DNA of 50,755 nt from Oscillospiraceae bacterium. GTDB lineage: Bacteria > Bacillota > Clostridia > Oscillospirales > Oscillospiraceae. Below the pieces are notes generated by a model. That model was not told the DNA's origin, ran no database searches, and was given only the letters and a program-made list of their open reading frames with translations. Where the stretch lies: assembly GCA_022799035.1 (NCBI GenBank), contig JAAWNQ010000015.1:1-50755 (forward strand), in the 5' to 3' direction. The number at the start of each line of letters is the position of its first letter. The first letter of the stretch is position 1. The translations under genes were made by a program, and so were the position numbers. Shown one piece after another: positions 17,609 to 25,455 of this stretch.

Positions 17609-19084
17609 TTAAGGCAGATAATTGTAGGGGCTGACCGTGGTGCCGTGGAGCTTCACCTGGAAATGACAGTGGGCGCCGGTGGCCCGGCCGGAGTCGCCCA
17701 CCCGGGCGATGGTCTGACCCTGATACACCCGGTCTCCCGTCTTCACGTTCAGGCTGGAGCAGTGGGCGTAGATGGTCTGCAGGCCGTTTTCGTGGTCGAT
17801 GACCACATAATTTCCGTAACTCCAGGTACTGCCGGAGCCCCTGCCGGAGAAGATGACCTTGCCGCCGTCGGCAGCCACGATGGAGCTTCCGTAGGAGGCG
17901 GCGATATCCAATCCGGAATGGAAGCTGTAGGACCCGAAGATATACCGGGAACCGTACTTGGAAGTGATCTTGCCCCGGAGAGGCCAGACGAACTTGCCGG
18001 TGGCCATGGTCTTGGGCCGGGGCTTGGTACCCACCGCCACCACCTGGGTGACCGGCTGGGTGTGGACCTGGGTGGAGTTGATGACCCGCTCCTGCTCCAC
18101 GCCGTTAACGTAGGTCACATCGGCGTTGTAGGTTGCGGTTCCCTCCACACCGGGAGTGCGGATCTTGGTCTGACCCTGGTAGATGGAATCGTCGGGGACC
18201 TCTTCCACCTGGAAGGGGACGGCTCCGTCGTAGGTCACATTGTCCACCGTCTTCACCGACAGGAAGGGCACCGCCTGACTGATGGTGAGGGTCTGCTCCA
18301 CCCACAGCTCGTTGATATCAATGCCGGGGTTCAGGGCCTCCAGCTCGCTGACCGTCATACCGTGGCGGTTGGCGATGGCGGAGAAGGTATCGCCCGCCTT
18401 TACTGAATAATCCACCTGCTCCAGACTGTTGGAGGTGAGCAGGCTCTCCATCTCGGTGATGTCCCGCAGGGCGGTGGTGGGGGTGTACTCCCTTGTCACC
18501 GACAGAGGCTGGACAAAATCGGCGGAAACCGTATTTTCTGTGATATAGGGGGCCTTGATGGCGTCCAACATGGCCCGGAGAGCCCCGTCGTCATCGGCGG
18601 CGCCCACCATCTGTCCGTTCACCGTCAGCACCGAGGTCTTCATCACCTCGCCGATCTGGTCGAACAGGTAGGTCTCCACCCGGGAAACGGGGATCTGGTC
18701 CTCTTTGAGAGCCAGGGTGTACTCGTAAGCCATATCGTGGGTCAGGGTGTATTCGTAGCCCAGGATCTCGGAGGCCCGGGTCTCCACCCGGTCCATGGCG
18801 CTCTCCACAGCCTGACGGCTGTTCACCAGACCCAGATCCACCCCGTCCACCGACACCCGGTAGGCCGGGGCGTAAAGGCTGCCCAGCACAGCGGAGGCGG
18901 AGACGGAGAGAGCCAAAGTGAGAAACAGGGCGGGTCCTACCCCCCGGCGCCGCTCCAGAAAATTGGGGAAGGAGGGGACCGGGATACGACCCAGGGAGGG
19001 AAGTCGGAACCGGGGCAGATCTTGAGACCTCTCCCTGGGCGGGGTAAGGACCCGCCGGCCGGGGGATGGCAGCAGTTCGTCCAC
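17609..19084 (-). CDS. Cell-wall peptidase: membrane anchor, LysM, G5 and M23 (LytM) domains
   Basis: A 491-aa protein. A cytoplasmic Arg/Pro-rich N-terminus leads to one membrane segment (about 50-72). A LysM domain (SVKAGDTFSAIANRHGMTVSELEAL, about 225-265) and a G5-like domain (EVPDDSIYQGQTKIRTPGVEG, about 290-335) bind wall polymers. The M23 domain ends the protein with FHSGLDIA, ADGGKVIFSG and HCHFQVKLHG, the zinc-binding and catalytic residues of LytM-type endopeptidases. It cuts peptide cross-links. WalR-like boxes lie upstream. It is a separate unit between lexA and darA. Confidence 0.92.
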   Translation of the reverse strand: MDELLPSPGRRVLTPPRERSQDLPRFRLPSLGRIPVPSFPNFLERRRGVGPALFLTLALSVSASAVLGSLYAPAYRVSVDGVDLGLVNSRQAVESAMDRVETRASEILGYEYTLTHDMAYEYTLALKEDQIPVSRVETYLFDQIGEVMKTSVLTVNGQMVGAADDDGALRAMLDAIKAPYITENTVSADFVQPLSVTREYTPTTALRDITEMESLLTSNSLEQVDYSVKAGDTFSAIANRHGMTVSELEALNPGIDINELWVEQTLTISQAVPFLSVKTVDNVTYDGAVPFQVEEVPDDSIYQGQTKIRTPGVEGTATYNADVTYVNGVEQERVINSTQVHTQPVTQVVAVGTKPRPKTMATGKFVWPLRGKITSKYGSRYIFGSYSFHSGLDIAASYGSSIVAADGGKVIFSGRGSGSTWSYGNYVVIDHENGLQTIYAHCSSLNVKTGDRVYQGQTIARVGDSGRATGAHCHFQVKLHGTTVSPYNYLP

Positions 19085-19131
19085 GCAGTTCCCTCCTTTC
19101 CTTCCCTGAAAATGGGATGTCTCTCTCGAAT

Positions 19132-19182
19132 GTTACAGACCTATTACGAGAAAGAAACAAAAGATTACAAATGGTTACAACA
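19132..19182 (-). promoter_or_regulatory. WalR/PhoP-like box cluster upstream of the M23 peptidase
   Basis: On the minus strand two hexamers, TGTAAC and TGTAAT, are spaced 10 nt start to start, and a further TGTAAC lies nearer the gene. WalR boxes are TGTWAH-N5-TGTWAH and control wall hydrolases in Bacillus; the spacer here is one nt short. The match is by eye. Confidence 0.4.
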
Positions 19183-19375
19183 GAGATAATACACGCTTTT
19201 CTCCGTCCCGTCAAGTGTTTTCAGTATTTTCGGCAATTTTTTCTGTCTATTGGAAGAAAAAAGCCCATATCTTGTGGTGGAAAAATAGTTACAAAACCAG
19301 ATAACCCACCCCGATCCTGTAATAATTCAGTAAAAATAGCCAAAAGAGAAAAGCGGCCCCCCAAGCCCCGCCAAC

Positions 19376-19407
19376 ACAAAAAACGGGACAGCCCAAAGGC
19401 TGTCCCG
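19376..19407 (-). terminator. lexA terminator
   Basis: CGGGACAGCC, a CAAA loop and its complement form a 10-bp stem; the minus-strand continuation is a T-run. It lies 20 nt after the lexA stop. Confidence 0.85.
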
Positions 19408-19428
19408 CGTCGGACAAGGGTTTTCCGT

Positions 19429-20040
19429 TTAATATCTCCGGATCACCGCCACCACCCGGCCCAGCAGGGCGGTGCCCTCCCCGTCGATGGGCTGGTACTC
19501 CGGGTTTTCCGGCAAAAGCCAGATGTGACCGTTGTCCCGGTGGAGGGTCTTCACCGTGGCCTCGTCCTCAAAGAGGGCCACCACGATGTCCCCCTCCCTG
19601 AAATTTTCCTGCCGGTGGACCACCACCAGGTCGTCGGGGAGGATGCCCGCATAGAGCATGGACTCCCCCCGGACTCTCAGAGCGAAGTGCTCCCCGGTAA
19701 GTCCGCCGGTGTCAAAGGTGAGATACTCCTCAATATGCTCCTCGGCTAGGATGGGGCTTCCCGCGGCCACGTTGCCCAGCACGGGGACCTGGTCGGCCCG
19801 GGGGTCCAGCTCCTCGGCCACCGCCTCCCGGGGCAGGGAGATGGCCCGGGTCTTTCCGTCGGCCTTCTGGATATAGCCCTCGGCCTCCAGCTTTTTCATG
19901 TGAAAATGAACGGTGGAGGGGGACTTGAGATTCACGGCAAGTCCGATTTCCCGCACCGAGGGGGGATAGCCGTGCTCTTTCGTGAATTGAAGAATAAACT
20001 CATAGATCTCCGCCTGCTTAGGGGTCAGGGGCGCTGCCAT
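19429..20040 (-). CDS. lexA: SOS repressor LexA
   Basis: A 203-aa repressor-protease. Winged-helix DNA-binding domain at 1-70 (YPPSVREIGLAVNLKSPSTVHFHMKKLEAEGYI), autocleavage Ala-Gly in GNVAAGSP, catalytic Ser in RGESMLYAGI and Lys in EDEATVKTLHR. It represses SOS genes until RecA filaments trigger self-cleavage. GGAGG precedes the ATG. A LexA-box palindrome lies 54 nt upstream, so it autoregulates. The gene is divergent from the marR-exporter operon. Confidence 0.96.
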   Translation of the reverse strand: MAAPLTPKQAEIYEFILQFTKEHGYPPSVREIGLAVNLKSPSTVHFHMKKLEAEGYIQKADGKTRAISLPREAVAEELDPRADQVPVLGNVAAGSPILAEEHIEEYLTFDTGGLTGEHFALRVRGESMLYAGILPDDLVVVHRQENFREGDIVVALFEDEATVKTLHRDNGHIWLLPENPEYQPIDGEGTALLGRVVAVIRRY

Positions 20041-20093
20041 GGCGATCCCTCCTTTTAGATAGTTGTATCATATCACAGGGCTCCCCAAATGTC

Positions 20094-20105
20094 AAACATT
20101 TGTTC
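20094..20105. promoter_or_regulatory. LexA box
   Basis: GAACAAATGTTT (read on the minus strand) fits the Gram-positive SOS box GAAC-N4-GTTY. It lies between the lexA start and the divergent marR promoter at 20129, so it could also affect the exporter operon. Confidence 0.65.
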
Positions 20106-20128
20106 TAAGAATGTTTACAAATTTTTCA

Positions 20129-20157
20129 TTGACATGGGGAGTGGGGAGGAGTATACT
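20129..20157 (+). promoter_or_regulatory. marR-ABC exporter promoter
   Basis: TTGACA (20129-20134), a 17-nt spacer and TATACT (20152-20157): a strong sigma-A promoter 60 nt before marR. Confidence 0.85.
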
Positions 20158-20170
20158 ACAAAACTGTCAG

Positions 20171-20195
20171 CATACGAACGATAAACATACGAACG
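20171..20195 (+). promoter_or_regulatory. Direct-repeat operator in the marR leader
   Basis: CATACGAACG occurs twice (20171-20180 and 20186-20195), 15 nt apart, just downstream of the predicted transcription start. A likely binding site for the MarR protein encoded next to it; MarR operators are more often palindromic. Confidence 0.5.
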
Positions 20196-20217
20196 GTTTG
20201 AGAAGGGAGCGAAGACC

Positions 20218-20700
20218 ATGTATGATAAAAGCCGGCCCAGCGCCCTGTTCCACGGCCTTCACCACGCCCACAAGCGGCGGGTGGCGGAGGAGCAGGCCGC
20301 CCGGGGTCTGGGGGACCTGGGGGCCCCCATGCTGCTTCTGAGCCTATTTTACGCCGAGACGGCGGGGGAGCGGTGGTCCCAGCGGGACGTGGCCCGGACC
20401 CTCCGGATCTCCCCGGCCACGGTGGCGGTATCCCTGAAGACCTTGGAGCGCAACGGCTATGTGGCGCGCAGCGCCGATGAGCGGGACGCCCGGCGCAACC
20501 GGGTGAGTCTGACGGATAAGGGCCGGCGGGCGGTGGAAAAGTGCGGGGAGAGCTTCCGGGCGGTGGATGAGCGAATGCTCAGTGGCTTTTCCCCGGAGGA
20601 GAAGGCCCAGCTGACGGGATTTTTTCACCGTATGATCGAAAATCTGGGCGGAATGGAGCCGCCGCCCTTTGTTTCCCGGGAAAAGGAGAGTGAGGATTGA
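20218..20700 (+). CDS. MarR-family transcriptional regulator
   Basis: A 160-aa winged-helix regulator. The DNA-binding part is WSQRDVARTLRISPATVAVSLKTLERNGYVARSADERDARRNRVSLTDKG (about 55-105), with helices for dimerisation on both sides. It probably represses its own operon and releases DNA on binding a compound exported by the pump. The start has GGGAGCGA upstream. Its TGA overlaps the exporter ATG (TGATG), so synthesis is coupled. Confidence 0.9.
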   Translation: MYDKSRPSALFHGLHHAHKRRVAEEQAARGLGDLGAPMLLLSLFYAETAGERWSQRDVARTLRISPATVAVSLKTLERNGYVARSADERDARRNRVSLTDKGRRAVEKCGESFRAVDERMLSGFSPEEKAQLTGFFHRMIENLGGMEPPPFVSREKESED

Positions 20701-22451
20701 TGGTCAAAAAATTGCTTGGCTACATTGGACGGTATCGGAAACTGGTCATTCTGACCCCCATCTTGATGATCCTGGAGGTCATCTGTGAGATCATGATGCC
20801 CCGGCTCATGGCCTCCATCGTGGATGTGGGGATCGCCACCGGCGACATGGCCCACATCATAAGGATGGGCTTTGCCATGCTGGGCCTGGCGGCGGTGGGG
20901 ATGGTGTGCGGCATTGGGGGGACCAAAGCCGCCACCGCCGCGGCCCAGGGCTTTGGGGCCAACCTGCGAAACGCCATGTTTCAGAAGATACAGGACTTTT
21001 CCTTTGCGGACATCGACCGGTTTTCCTCGGCCTCCCTGGTCACCCGGACCACCAACGATGTGAACGTGATGCAGATGACCCTGGCTATCTCCACCCGCAT
21101 GGTGGTCCGGGCCATTACCATGCTGATCGCGGCCTTGTTCATGGCCATCTCCATCAACGCCGAGCTTGCCGTGGTGCTGCTGGTGACCATCCCCGTGCTG
21201 CTGCTGGCGGTGGGGATCATCATGAAGGTGTGCAACAAGCTTTTTGAGACCCTGCAGCAGAAGCTGGACAGTCTCAATAACGCCGTGCAGGAGAACCTGG
21301 TGGCTGTCCGGGTGGTGAAGGCCTTTGTCCGGGCGGGCTATGAGAAGACCAAGTTCCAAAGGGCCAACGAGGACCTCTGCCAGGCGGGTATCACCGTGGC
21401 GATGCGCATCGTGGCGGTCATGCCCGTGATGACCCTCTGCCTCAACGGAGCCACCCTGGCTGTCCTCTATCTGGGGGGCGGTCAGGTCATGGCCGGGAAT
21501 ATGCTTTACGGGGACCTGAGCTCCTTTGTGAACTATATCGCCCAGATCCTGATGAGCATTATGATGGTGGGCATGAGCCTTCTCCAGCTGTCCCGCTCGG
21601 TGGCCTGCGGGCGGCGGCTGGTGGAGGTGCTGGACACCACCCCGGATATTCAGGATAAGCCCGCCGGCCTGCCCGGGGAGGAAAAGGGGACAGTTCTCCC
21701 TGCGCCCAGGGGCCGGGTGGAATTTAAGGACGTATCCTTCAAATACCGCTCCGGCACCGGGGACAATGTGCTGGAAAAGCTGAATTTCACCGTGGAGCCG
21801 GGGCAATTCACCGCCATTGTGGGAGGGACCGGCGTGGGCAAGTCCTCCCTGGTGAACCTGATCCCCCGGTTTTACGACGTGACCGAGGGAGCCGTGCTGG
21901 TGGACGGGGTGGACGTGCGGGATTACCCCATGGAGGAGCTGCGCTCCCGCATCGGCATGGTGCTCCAGAATAACGTCCTGTTCTCCGGAACCATCCGGGA
22001 AAACCTCCTCTGGGGGCGGCCCGACGCCACCGAGGAGGAGATGATCCAGGCCGCGAAGGACGCCCAGGCCTACGACTTCATCCTGTCCTTCCCCGATGGG
22101 TTCGACACGGTGCTGGACCAGGGGGGCACCAACGTCTCCGGAGGCCAAAAGCAGCGGCTGTGCATCGCCCGGGCCATGCTGCGCAAGCCCGCCATCCTGA
22201 TCCTGGACGACTCCACCTCGGCGGTGGACTCGGCTACCGAGGCCGCCATCCGGGAATCCTTCGCCAAAAACCTGAAGGATACCACGGTCATCATCATCGC
22301 CCAGCGCATCTCCTCGGTGCAGTACGCCGACCAGATATTGGTGCTGGACGACGGGACTATCGTGGGCCAGGGGACCCACGATGAATTGATGAAAACCAAC
22401 GAAGTCTATCAGGAGATCTACAATTCCCAACAGGAAGGAGTGAGCGAATAA
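20700..22451 (+). CDS. Heterodimeric ABC exporter, subunit 1 (degenerate ATP site)
   Basis: A 583-aa exporter half: a six-helix membrane domain (about 1-310) followed by a nucleotide-binding domain. Walker A GGTGVGKSSL (about 378-387), signature VSGGQKQR, Walker B AILILDDSTSAVDSAT and an IIAQRISS switch are visible. The residue after Walker B is Asp where the catalytic Glu is expected, and the H-loop His is replaced by Gln, so this half has the non-hydrolytic site. Such subunits pair with a canonical partner, here the next gene. Likely drug or metabolite export. Confidence 0.92.
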   Translation: MVKKLLGYIGRYRKLVILTPILMILEVICEIMMPRLMASIVDVGIATGDMAHIIRMGFAMLGLAAVGMVCGIGGTKAATAAAQGFGANLRNAMFQKIQDFSFADIDRFSSASLVTRTTNDVNVMQMTLAISTRMVVRAITMLIAALFMAISINAELAVVLLVTIPVLLLAVGIIMKVCNKLFETLQQKLDSLNNAVQENLVAVRVVKAFVRAGYEKTKFQRANEDLCQAGITVAMRIVAVMPVMTLCLNGATLAVLYLGGGQVMAGNMLYGDLSSFVNYIAQILMSIMMVGMSLLQLSRSVACGRRLVEVLDTTPDIQDKPAGLPGEEKGTVLPAPRGRVEFKDVSFKYRSGTGDNVLEKLNFTVEPGQFTAIVGGTGVGKSSLVNLIPRFYDVTEGAVLVDGVDVRDYPMEELRSRIGMVLQNNVLFSGTIRENLLWGRPDATEEEMIQAAKDAQAYDFILSFPDGFDTVLDQGGTNVSGGQKQRLCIARAMLRKPAILILDDSTSAVDSATEAAIRESFAKNLKDTTVIIIAQRISSVQYADQILVLDDGTIVGQGTHDELMKTNEVYQEIYNSQQEGVSE

Positions 22452-24478
22452 TGGCGGGACCTCACGGACCGAAAAGCTTTGCCAAGCCCAAGGACGTCAA
22501 AAAGACGGCCTTCCGGGTCCTTGGCTACCTGTCCAAAAGCAAGCTGCCTTTGGCGGCGGTCTTTGCCTGCCTTCTCCTGTCGGTGGGAGCCAACATCGGC
22601 GGGTCTTACTATATGCGCCCCCTCATCAACGACCTGGTGGGCGGGGTCTTCCACGGCCCCGGGGACCTGCTGCTGGCCCTGGTCCCCCTGGCGGGGATCT
22701 ATCTGGTGGGGATCCTGGCCTCCTACGCCCAGTCCGCCGTCATGGCAGTGCTGGCCCAGAAGGGGGCCAAGCGGCTCCGGGAGGACCTCTTTGACGCGCT
22801 GCAGCGCCTTCCCATCTCCTATTATGACCGCCACACCCACGGGGAGCTGATGAGCCGCTTCACCAACGACGCCGACAACGTACAGATGGCCCTGGAGCAG
22901 TCGGTGGTGTCCATGGTGTCCTCCGCCCTCATGTTCGTGGGGGTGGTGGCGGTGATGATCTTCATCAGCCCCATCCTGTTTGTCATCACCGCCCTGGTTT
23001 TGGCGGCTACCTTTGTTGTCATCCGGTTCATGGGGAACCGGTCCCAAAAGTACCACCGGGAGCAGCAGGCCGCCCTGGGCCGGGTCAACGGCAACATCCA
23101 GGAGATGATCGAGGGGCTGAAGGTGGTCAAGGCCTTCACCCATGAGGACCAGGCCAAGGCCCGCTTTGCCCAGCTCAACGAGGAGTACCGCCAGGCGGCC
23201 TCCAGCGCCCGGTTCTACGCCATGGCGGTCATGCCCATCGCCGGGAACCTGAACCATGTGGGCTACGCCGTCACCGCCATGGTGGGAGGACTGCTGGCTA
23301 TCTTCGGCGGCTTTGATCTGGGCGGCTTTACCACCTATCTCAACTATTCCCGGCAGGTGAGCCAGCCTCTGAACCAGATCTCCCAGCAGCTGACCACCAT
23401 CCTGGCCGCCCTGGCGGGGGCCGAGCGTATCTTTGAGGTCATGGACGCCCAGCCCGAGGTGGACGAGGGGACGGTGACCCTGACGGCGGTGCGGAAGGAG
23501 AATGGGACCCTGACCCCCGCCGGGGAGGGAGAGCGCACCGGCTGCTGGGCCTGGAAGGTCCCCAAGGGCGGAGCCCTGACCCTGGTCCCCGTGGAGGAGG
23601 GACCGGAGGGCCTCGCGGAGCTTGCCGCCCCCACCGGGACCTCCCGCTGGGCCTGGAAATATGCCGGCGGGGAAAAGACCACCCTCCACCGGGTCCGGGG
23701 GGCCGTCCGCAGCGTGGAGGGGGAGGAGTACTATTATACCGAGCTGAAGGGGGCGGTCCGCTTTACCAACGTGGACTTCTCCTACGTCCCCGGCAAGCGG
23801 ATACTGAAGGACGTGTCCGTCTACGCCAACCCCGGGCAGAAGATCGCCTTCGTAGGCTCCACCGGCGCGGGCAAGACCACCGTCACCAACCTTATCAACC
23901 GTTTCTATGAGATCGAGGACGGGCTCATCACCTACGACGGCATCGACGTCAAGCAGATCAAAAAGGACGACCTGCGCCGCTCCCTGGGGGCCGTTTTGCA
24001 GGATACCCACCTCTTTACGGGAACCGTGATGGAGAACCTCCGCTACGGCCGCCTGGAGGCCACCGACGAGGAGTGTATCGCCGCGGCCAAAACGGCGGGG
24101 GCCCACTCCTTCATCCGCCGCCTTCCCGACGGCTACCAGACCCTGGTCACCGGGGACGGGGCCAACCTGAGCCAGGGCCAGCGCCAGCTCCTGGCCATCG
24201 CCCGGGCCGCCGTGGCCGACCCTCCCGTGATGATCCTGGACGAGGCCACCTCCTCCATCGACACCCGGACCGAGGCCCTCATCCAAAAGGGCATGGACGC
24301 CCTGATGGAGAACCGGACGGTCTTTGTCATCGCCCACCGGCTCTCCACGGTGCGAAATTCCGACTGCATCGTGGTCATTGAGCACGGCGAGATCGAGGAG
24401 AAGGGCAGCCACGCCGAGCTTCTGGACCAGCAGGGCCGCTACTACCGGCTCTACACCGGCCAGTTCCAGCTGGAGTGA
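22451..24478 (+). CDS. Heterodimeric ABC exporter, subunit 2 (canonical ATP site)
   Basis: A 675-aa partner exporter half, overlapping the previous stop by 1 nt. Membrane domain about 20-330; NBD with Walker A GSTGAGKTTV (about 475), Walker B PVMILDEATSSIDTRT with the catalytic Glu, and the switch His in VIAHRLSTV. The signature LSQGQRQL has Gln in place of the first Gly. Odd point: about 95 residues (roughly 338-430) are inserted between the membrane domain and the NBD, with two related pieces, GCWAWKVPKGG and SRWAWKYAGGEKT. That explains the large size. Confidence 0.92.
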   Translation: MAGPHGPKSFAKPKDVKKTAFRVLGYLSKSKLPLAAVFACLLLSVGANIGGSYYMRPLINDLVGGVFHGPGDLLLALVPLAGIYLVGILASYAQSAVMAVLAQKGAKRLREDLFDALQRLPISYYDRHTHGELMSRFTNDADNVQMALEQSVVSMVSSALMFVGVVAVMIFISPILFVITALVLAATFVVIRFMGNRSQKYHREQQAALGRVNGNIQEMIEGLKVVKAFTHEDQAKARFAQLNEEYRQAASSARFYAMAVMPIAGNLNHVGYAVTAMVGGLLAIFGGFDLGGFTTYLNYSRQVSQPLNQISQQLTTILAALAGAERIFEVMDAQPEVDEGTVTLTAVRKENGTLTPAGEGERTGCWAWKVPKGGALTLVPVEEGPEGLAELAAPTGTSRWAWKYAGGEKTTLHRVRGAVRSVEGEEYYYTELKGAVRFTNVDFSYVPGKRILKDVSVYANPGQKIAFVGSTGAGKTTVTNLINRFYEIEDGLITYDGIDVKQIKKDDLRRSLGAVLQDTHLFTGTVMENLRYGRLEATDEECIAAAKTAGAHSFIRRLPDGYQTLVTGDGANLSQGQRQLLAIARAAVADPPVMILDEATSSIDTRTEALIQKGMDALMENRTVFVIAHRLSTVRNSDCIVVIEHGEIEEKGSHAELLDQQGRYYRLYTGQFQLE

Positions 24479-24587
24479 TCCCCGCCCTCCCCCAAGTCCC
24501 GGATCACCCCCGCTTTGTCCTGTTCAAACCCGGGGAAATATGGTATCATATCCCCATCCCCCGGCAAATGTAAGGGAGGTGCCTCAT

Positions 24588-24977
24588 ATGATCCGAGTCC
24601 AACTTCGGGAAATGAAAGAGAAAAGCGGCCTGAGCAACAAGGAGCTGGCGGAGCGGTCAGGGATCTCGCTGCCCACAGTCAACCGGATCATGTCGGGCCA
24701 GACAGATATCCCCAACTACCAGACCGTTTGCGATCTGGTGATGGCCATGGGCGGCTCCATGGACGAGCTGGCCGGCATTCAGCGAAAGCCGGCCCCGGGG
24801 CAGGAGACCTCCGCCGAGGGCTATATGGCGGTGATCCAGGACAAAAACCGTATCATCGGGGAGAAGGACCGGTGGATCAAGCGGCTGTTTGTCATCTCCC
24901 TGGCCCTCCTCGCCCTCCTTCTGGGCATTCTGATCTACGATTACCTCCACCCCATGATCGGTTTTATCCGAACATAA
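24588..24977 (+). CDS. Membrane-anchored helix-turn-helix protein (XRE type)
   Basis: A 129-aa protein. The N-terminal HTH (MKEKSGLSNKELAERSGISL ... NRIMSGQTDIPNYQTVCDLV) covers about residues 8-58. A charged helix follows, and a membrane segment lies at about 103-120 (LFVISLALLALLLGILIY). Such one-component regulators can sense membrane or surface signals. AGGGAGG precedes the ATG. It follows the exporter by 109 nt and may be independent. Palindromes at 25.0-25.2 kb just downstream could be its sites, but nothing proves it. Confidence 0.8.
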   Translation: MIRVQLREMKEKSGLSNKELAERSGISLPTVNRIMSGQTDIPNYQTVCDLVMAMGGSMDELAGIQRKPAPGQETSAEGYMAVIQDKNRIIGEKDRWIKRLFVISLALLALLLGILIYDYLHPMIGFIRT

Positions 24978-25021
24978 CCGGAAAAACCAGGGGCAGGCCC
25001 CAAAAAATCAAAATTTTTCAT

Positions 25022-25079
25022 ATCAAGGATGATCGTTTTCGCGACAGACATGTATGTCGCAAAAACGATCATCCTTGAT
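25022..25079. repeat. 58-bp near-perfect palindrome
   Basis: Two 29-nt halves match with only two mismatches. Core parts are ATCAAGGATGATCGTTTT and its complement, with GCGACA near the centre. There is essentially no loop. It lies 45 nt after the HTH gene stop and at the GC-to-AT boundary of an island. As RNA it would be a very long stem; as DNA it is a candidate protein or cruciform site. Confidence 0.8.
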
Positions 25080-25097
25080 CGCGTTTTAGGGCCAAAA

Positions 25098-25201
25098 CTA
25101 TCACCGGTGATAGTGGGTACTATCATCGGTGATAGTGACCTTGGGCGGCAAAGCCCCGGCCGCTATCATGGATGTATATAAAAACGATCACCGATGATAG
25201 C
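25098..25201. promoter_or_regulatory. Cluster of TATCAYCRRTGATAG palindromes
   Basis: A perfect 18-bp palindrome ACTATCACCGGTGATAGT (25098-25115) is followed 22 bp later by ACTATCATCGGTGATAGT (25120-25137), and a degenerate copy lies at 25185-25201. Spacing of two helical turns between the first two suggests cooperative protein binding. No gene start lies closer than 25378. Confidence 0.6.
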
Positions 25202-25377
25202 GGGCACTATCAAGCATGAGTATTGACGGTTTCGGGAATCGGGTGTACGTTGACGCCGGAAGCAGAGCTCAGGCGTCTTCAAACAGCCCCATCGTTTTTC
25301 AACTTGAGCGAGAGACAAAAAATAATTCCTGCCCAAACAGGAACCGCCTTTCAAAAACAGAAACGGAGGAGAGTCCC

Positions 25378-25398
25378 ATGTGGCAAGAGACAAAGTAA
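25378..25398 (+). other. Possible 6-codon leader ORF
   Basis: ATG-TGG-CAA-GAG-ACA-AAG-TAA (peptide MWQETK) follows GGAGGAG at good spacing and lies 57 nt before the 274-aa gene. It could be a leader peptide or a decayed gene start. The rest of the gap from 25202 to 25455 shows no other supported gene; TTCCTG/CAGGAA at 25327-25344 is a small hairpin. Confidence 0.3.
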
Positions 25399-25455
25399 AT
25401 ATAAAGGAAGACAGCACAAAGGAAATATAAAATTAAAACTATGGAGGTGTGCTTT

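Larger units (their letters stand above)
19085..19428. other. M23-lexA intergenic region
   Basis: A 344-bp AT-rich gap with no convincing ORF. It holds the upstream control region of the M23 gene and, at its right end, the lexA terminator. A further GTTACA motif is present near 19290. Confidence 0.5.

Noticed and set aside
20625..24412. Two long minus-strand frames (about 600 and 660 codons) opposite the ABC exporter
   Set aside because: Low-complexity His/Gly/Asp-rich antisense frames; the plus-strand genes have clear Walker motifs.
25098..25201. Possible CRISPR or iteron array
   Set aside because: Copies are palindromic, few and unevenly spaced; no spacer or replication gene adjoins. Kept only as an operator cluster.
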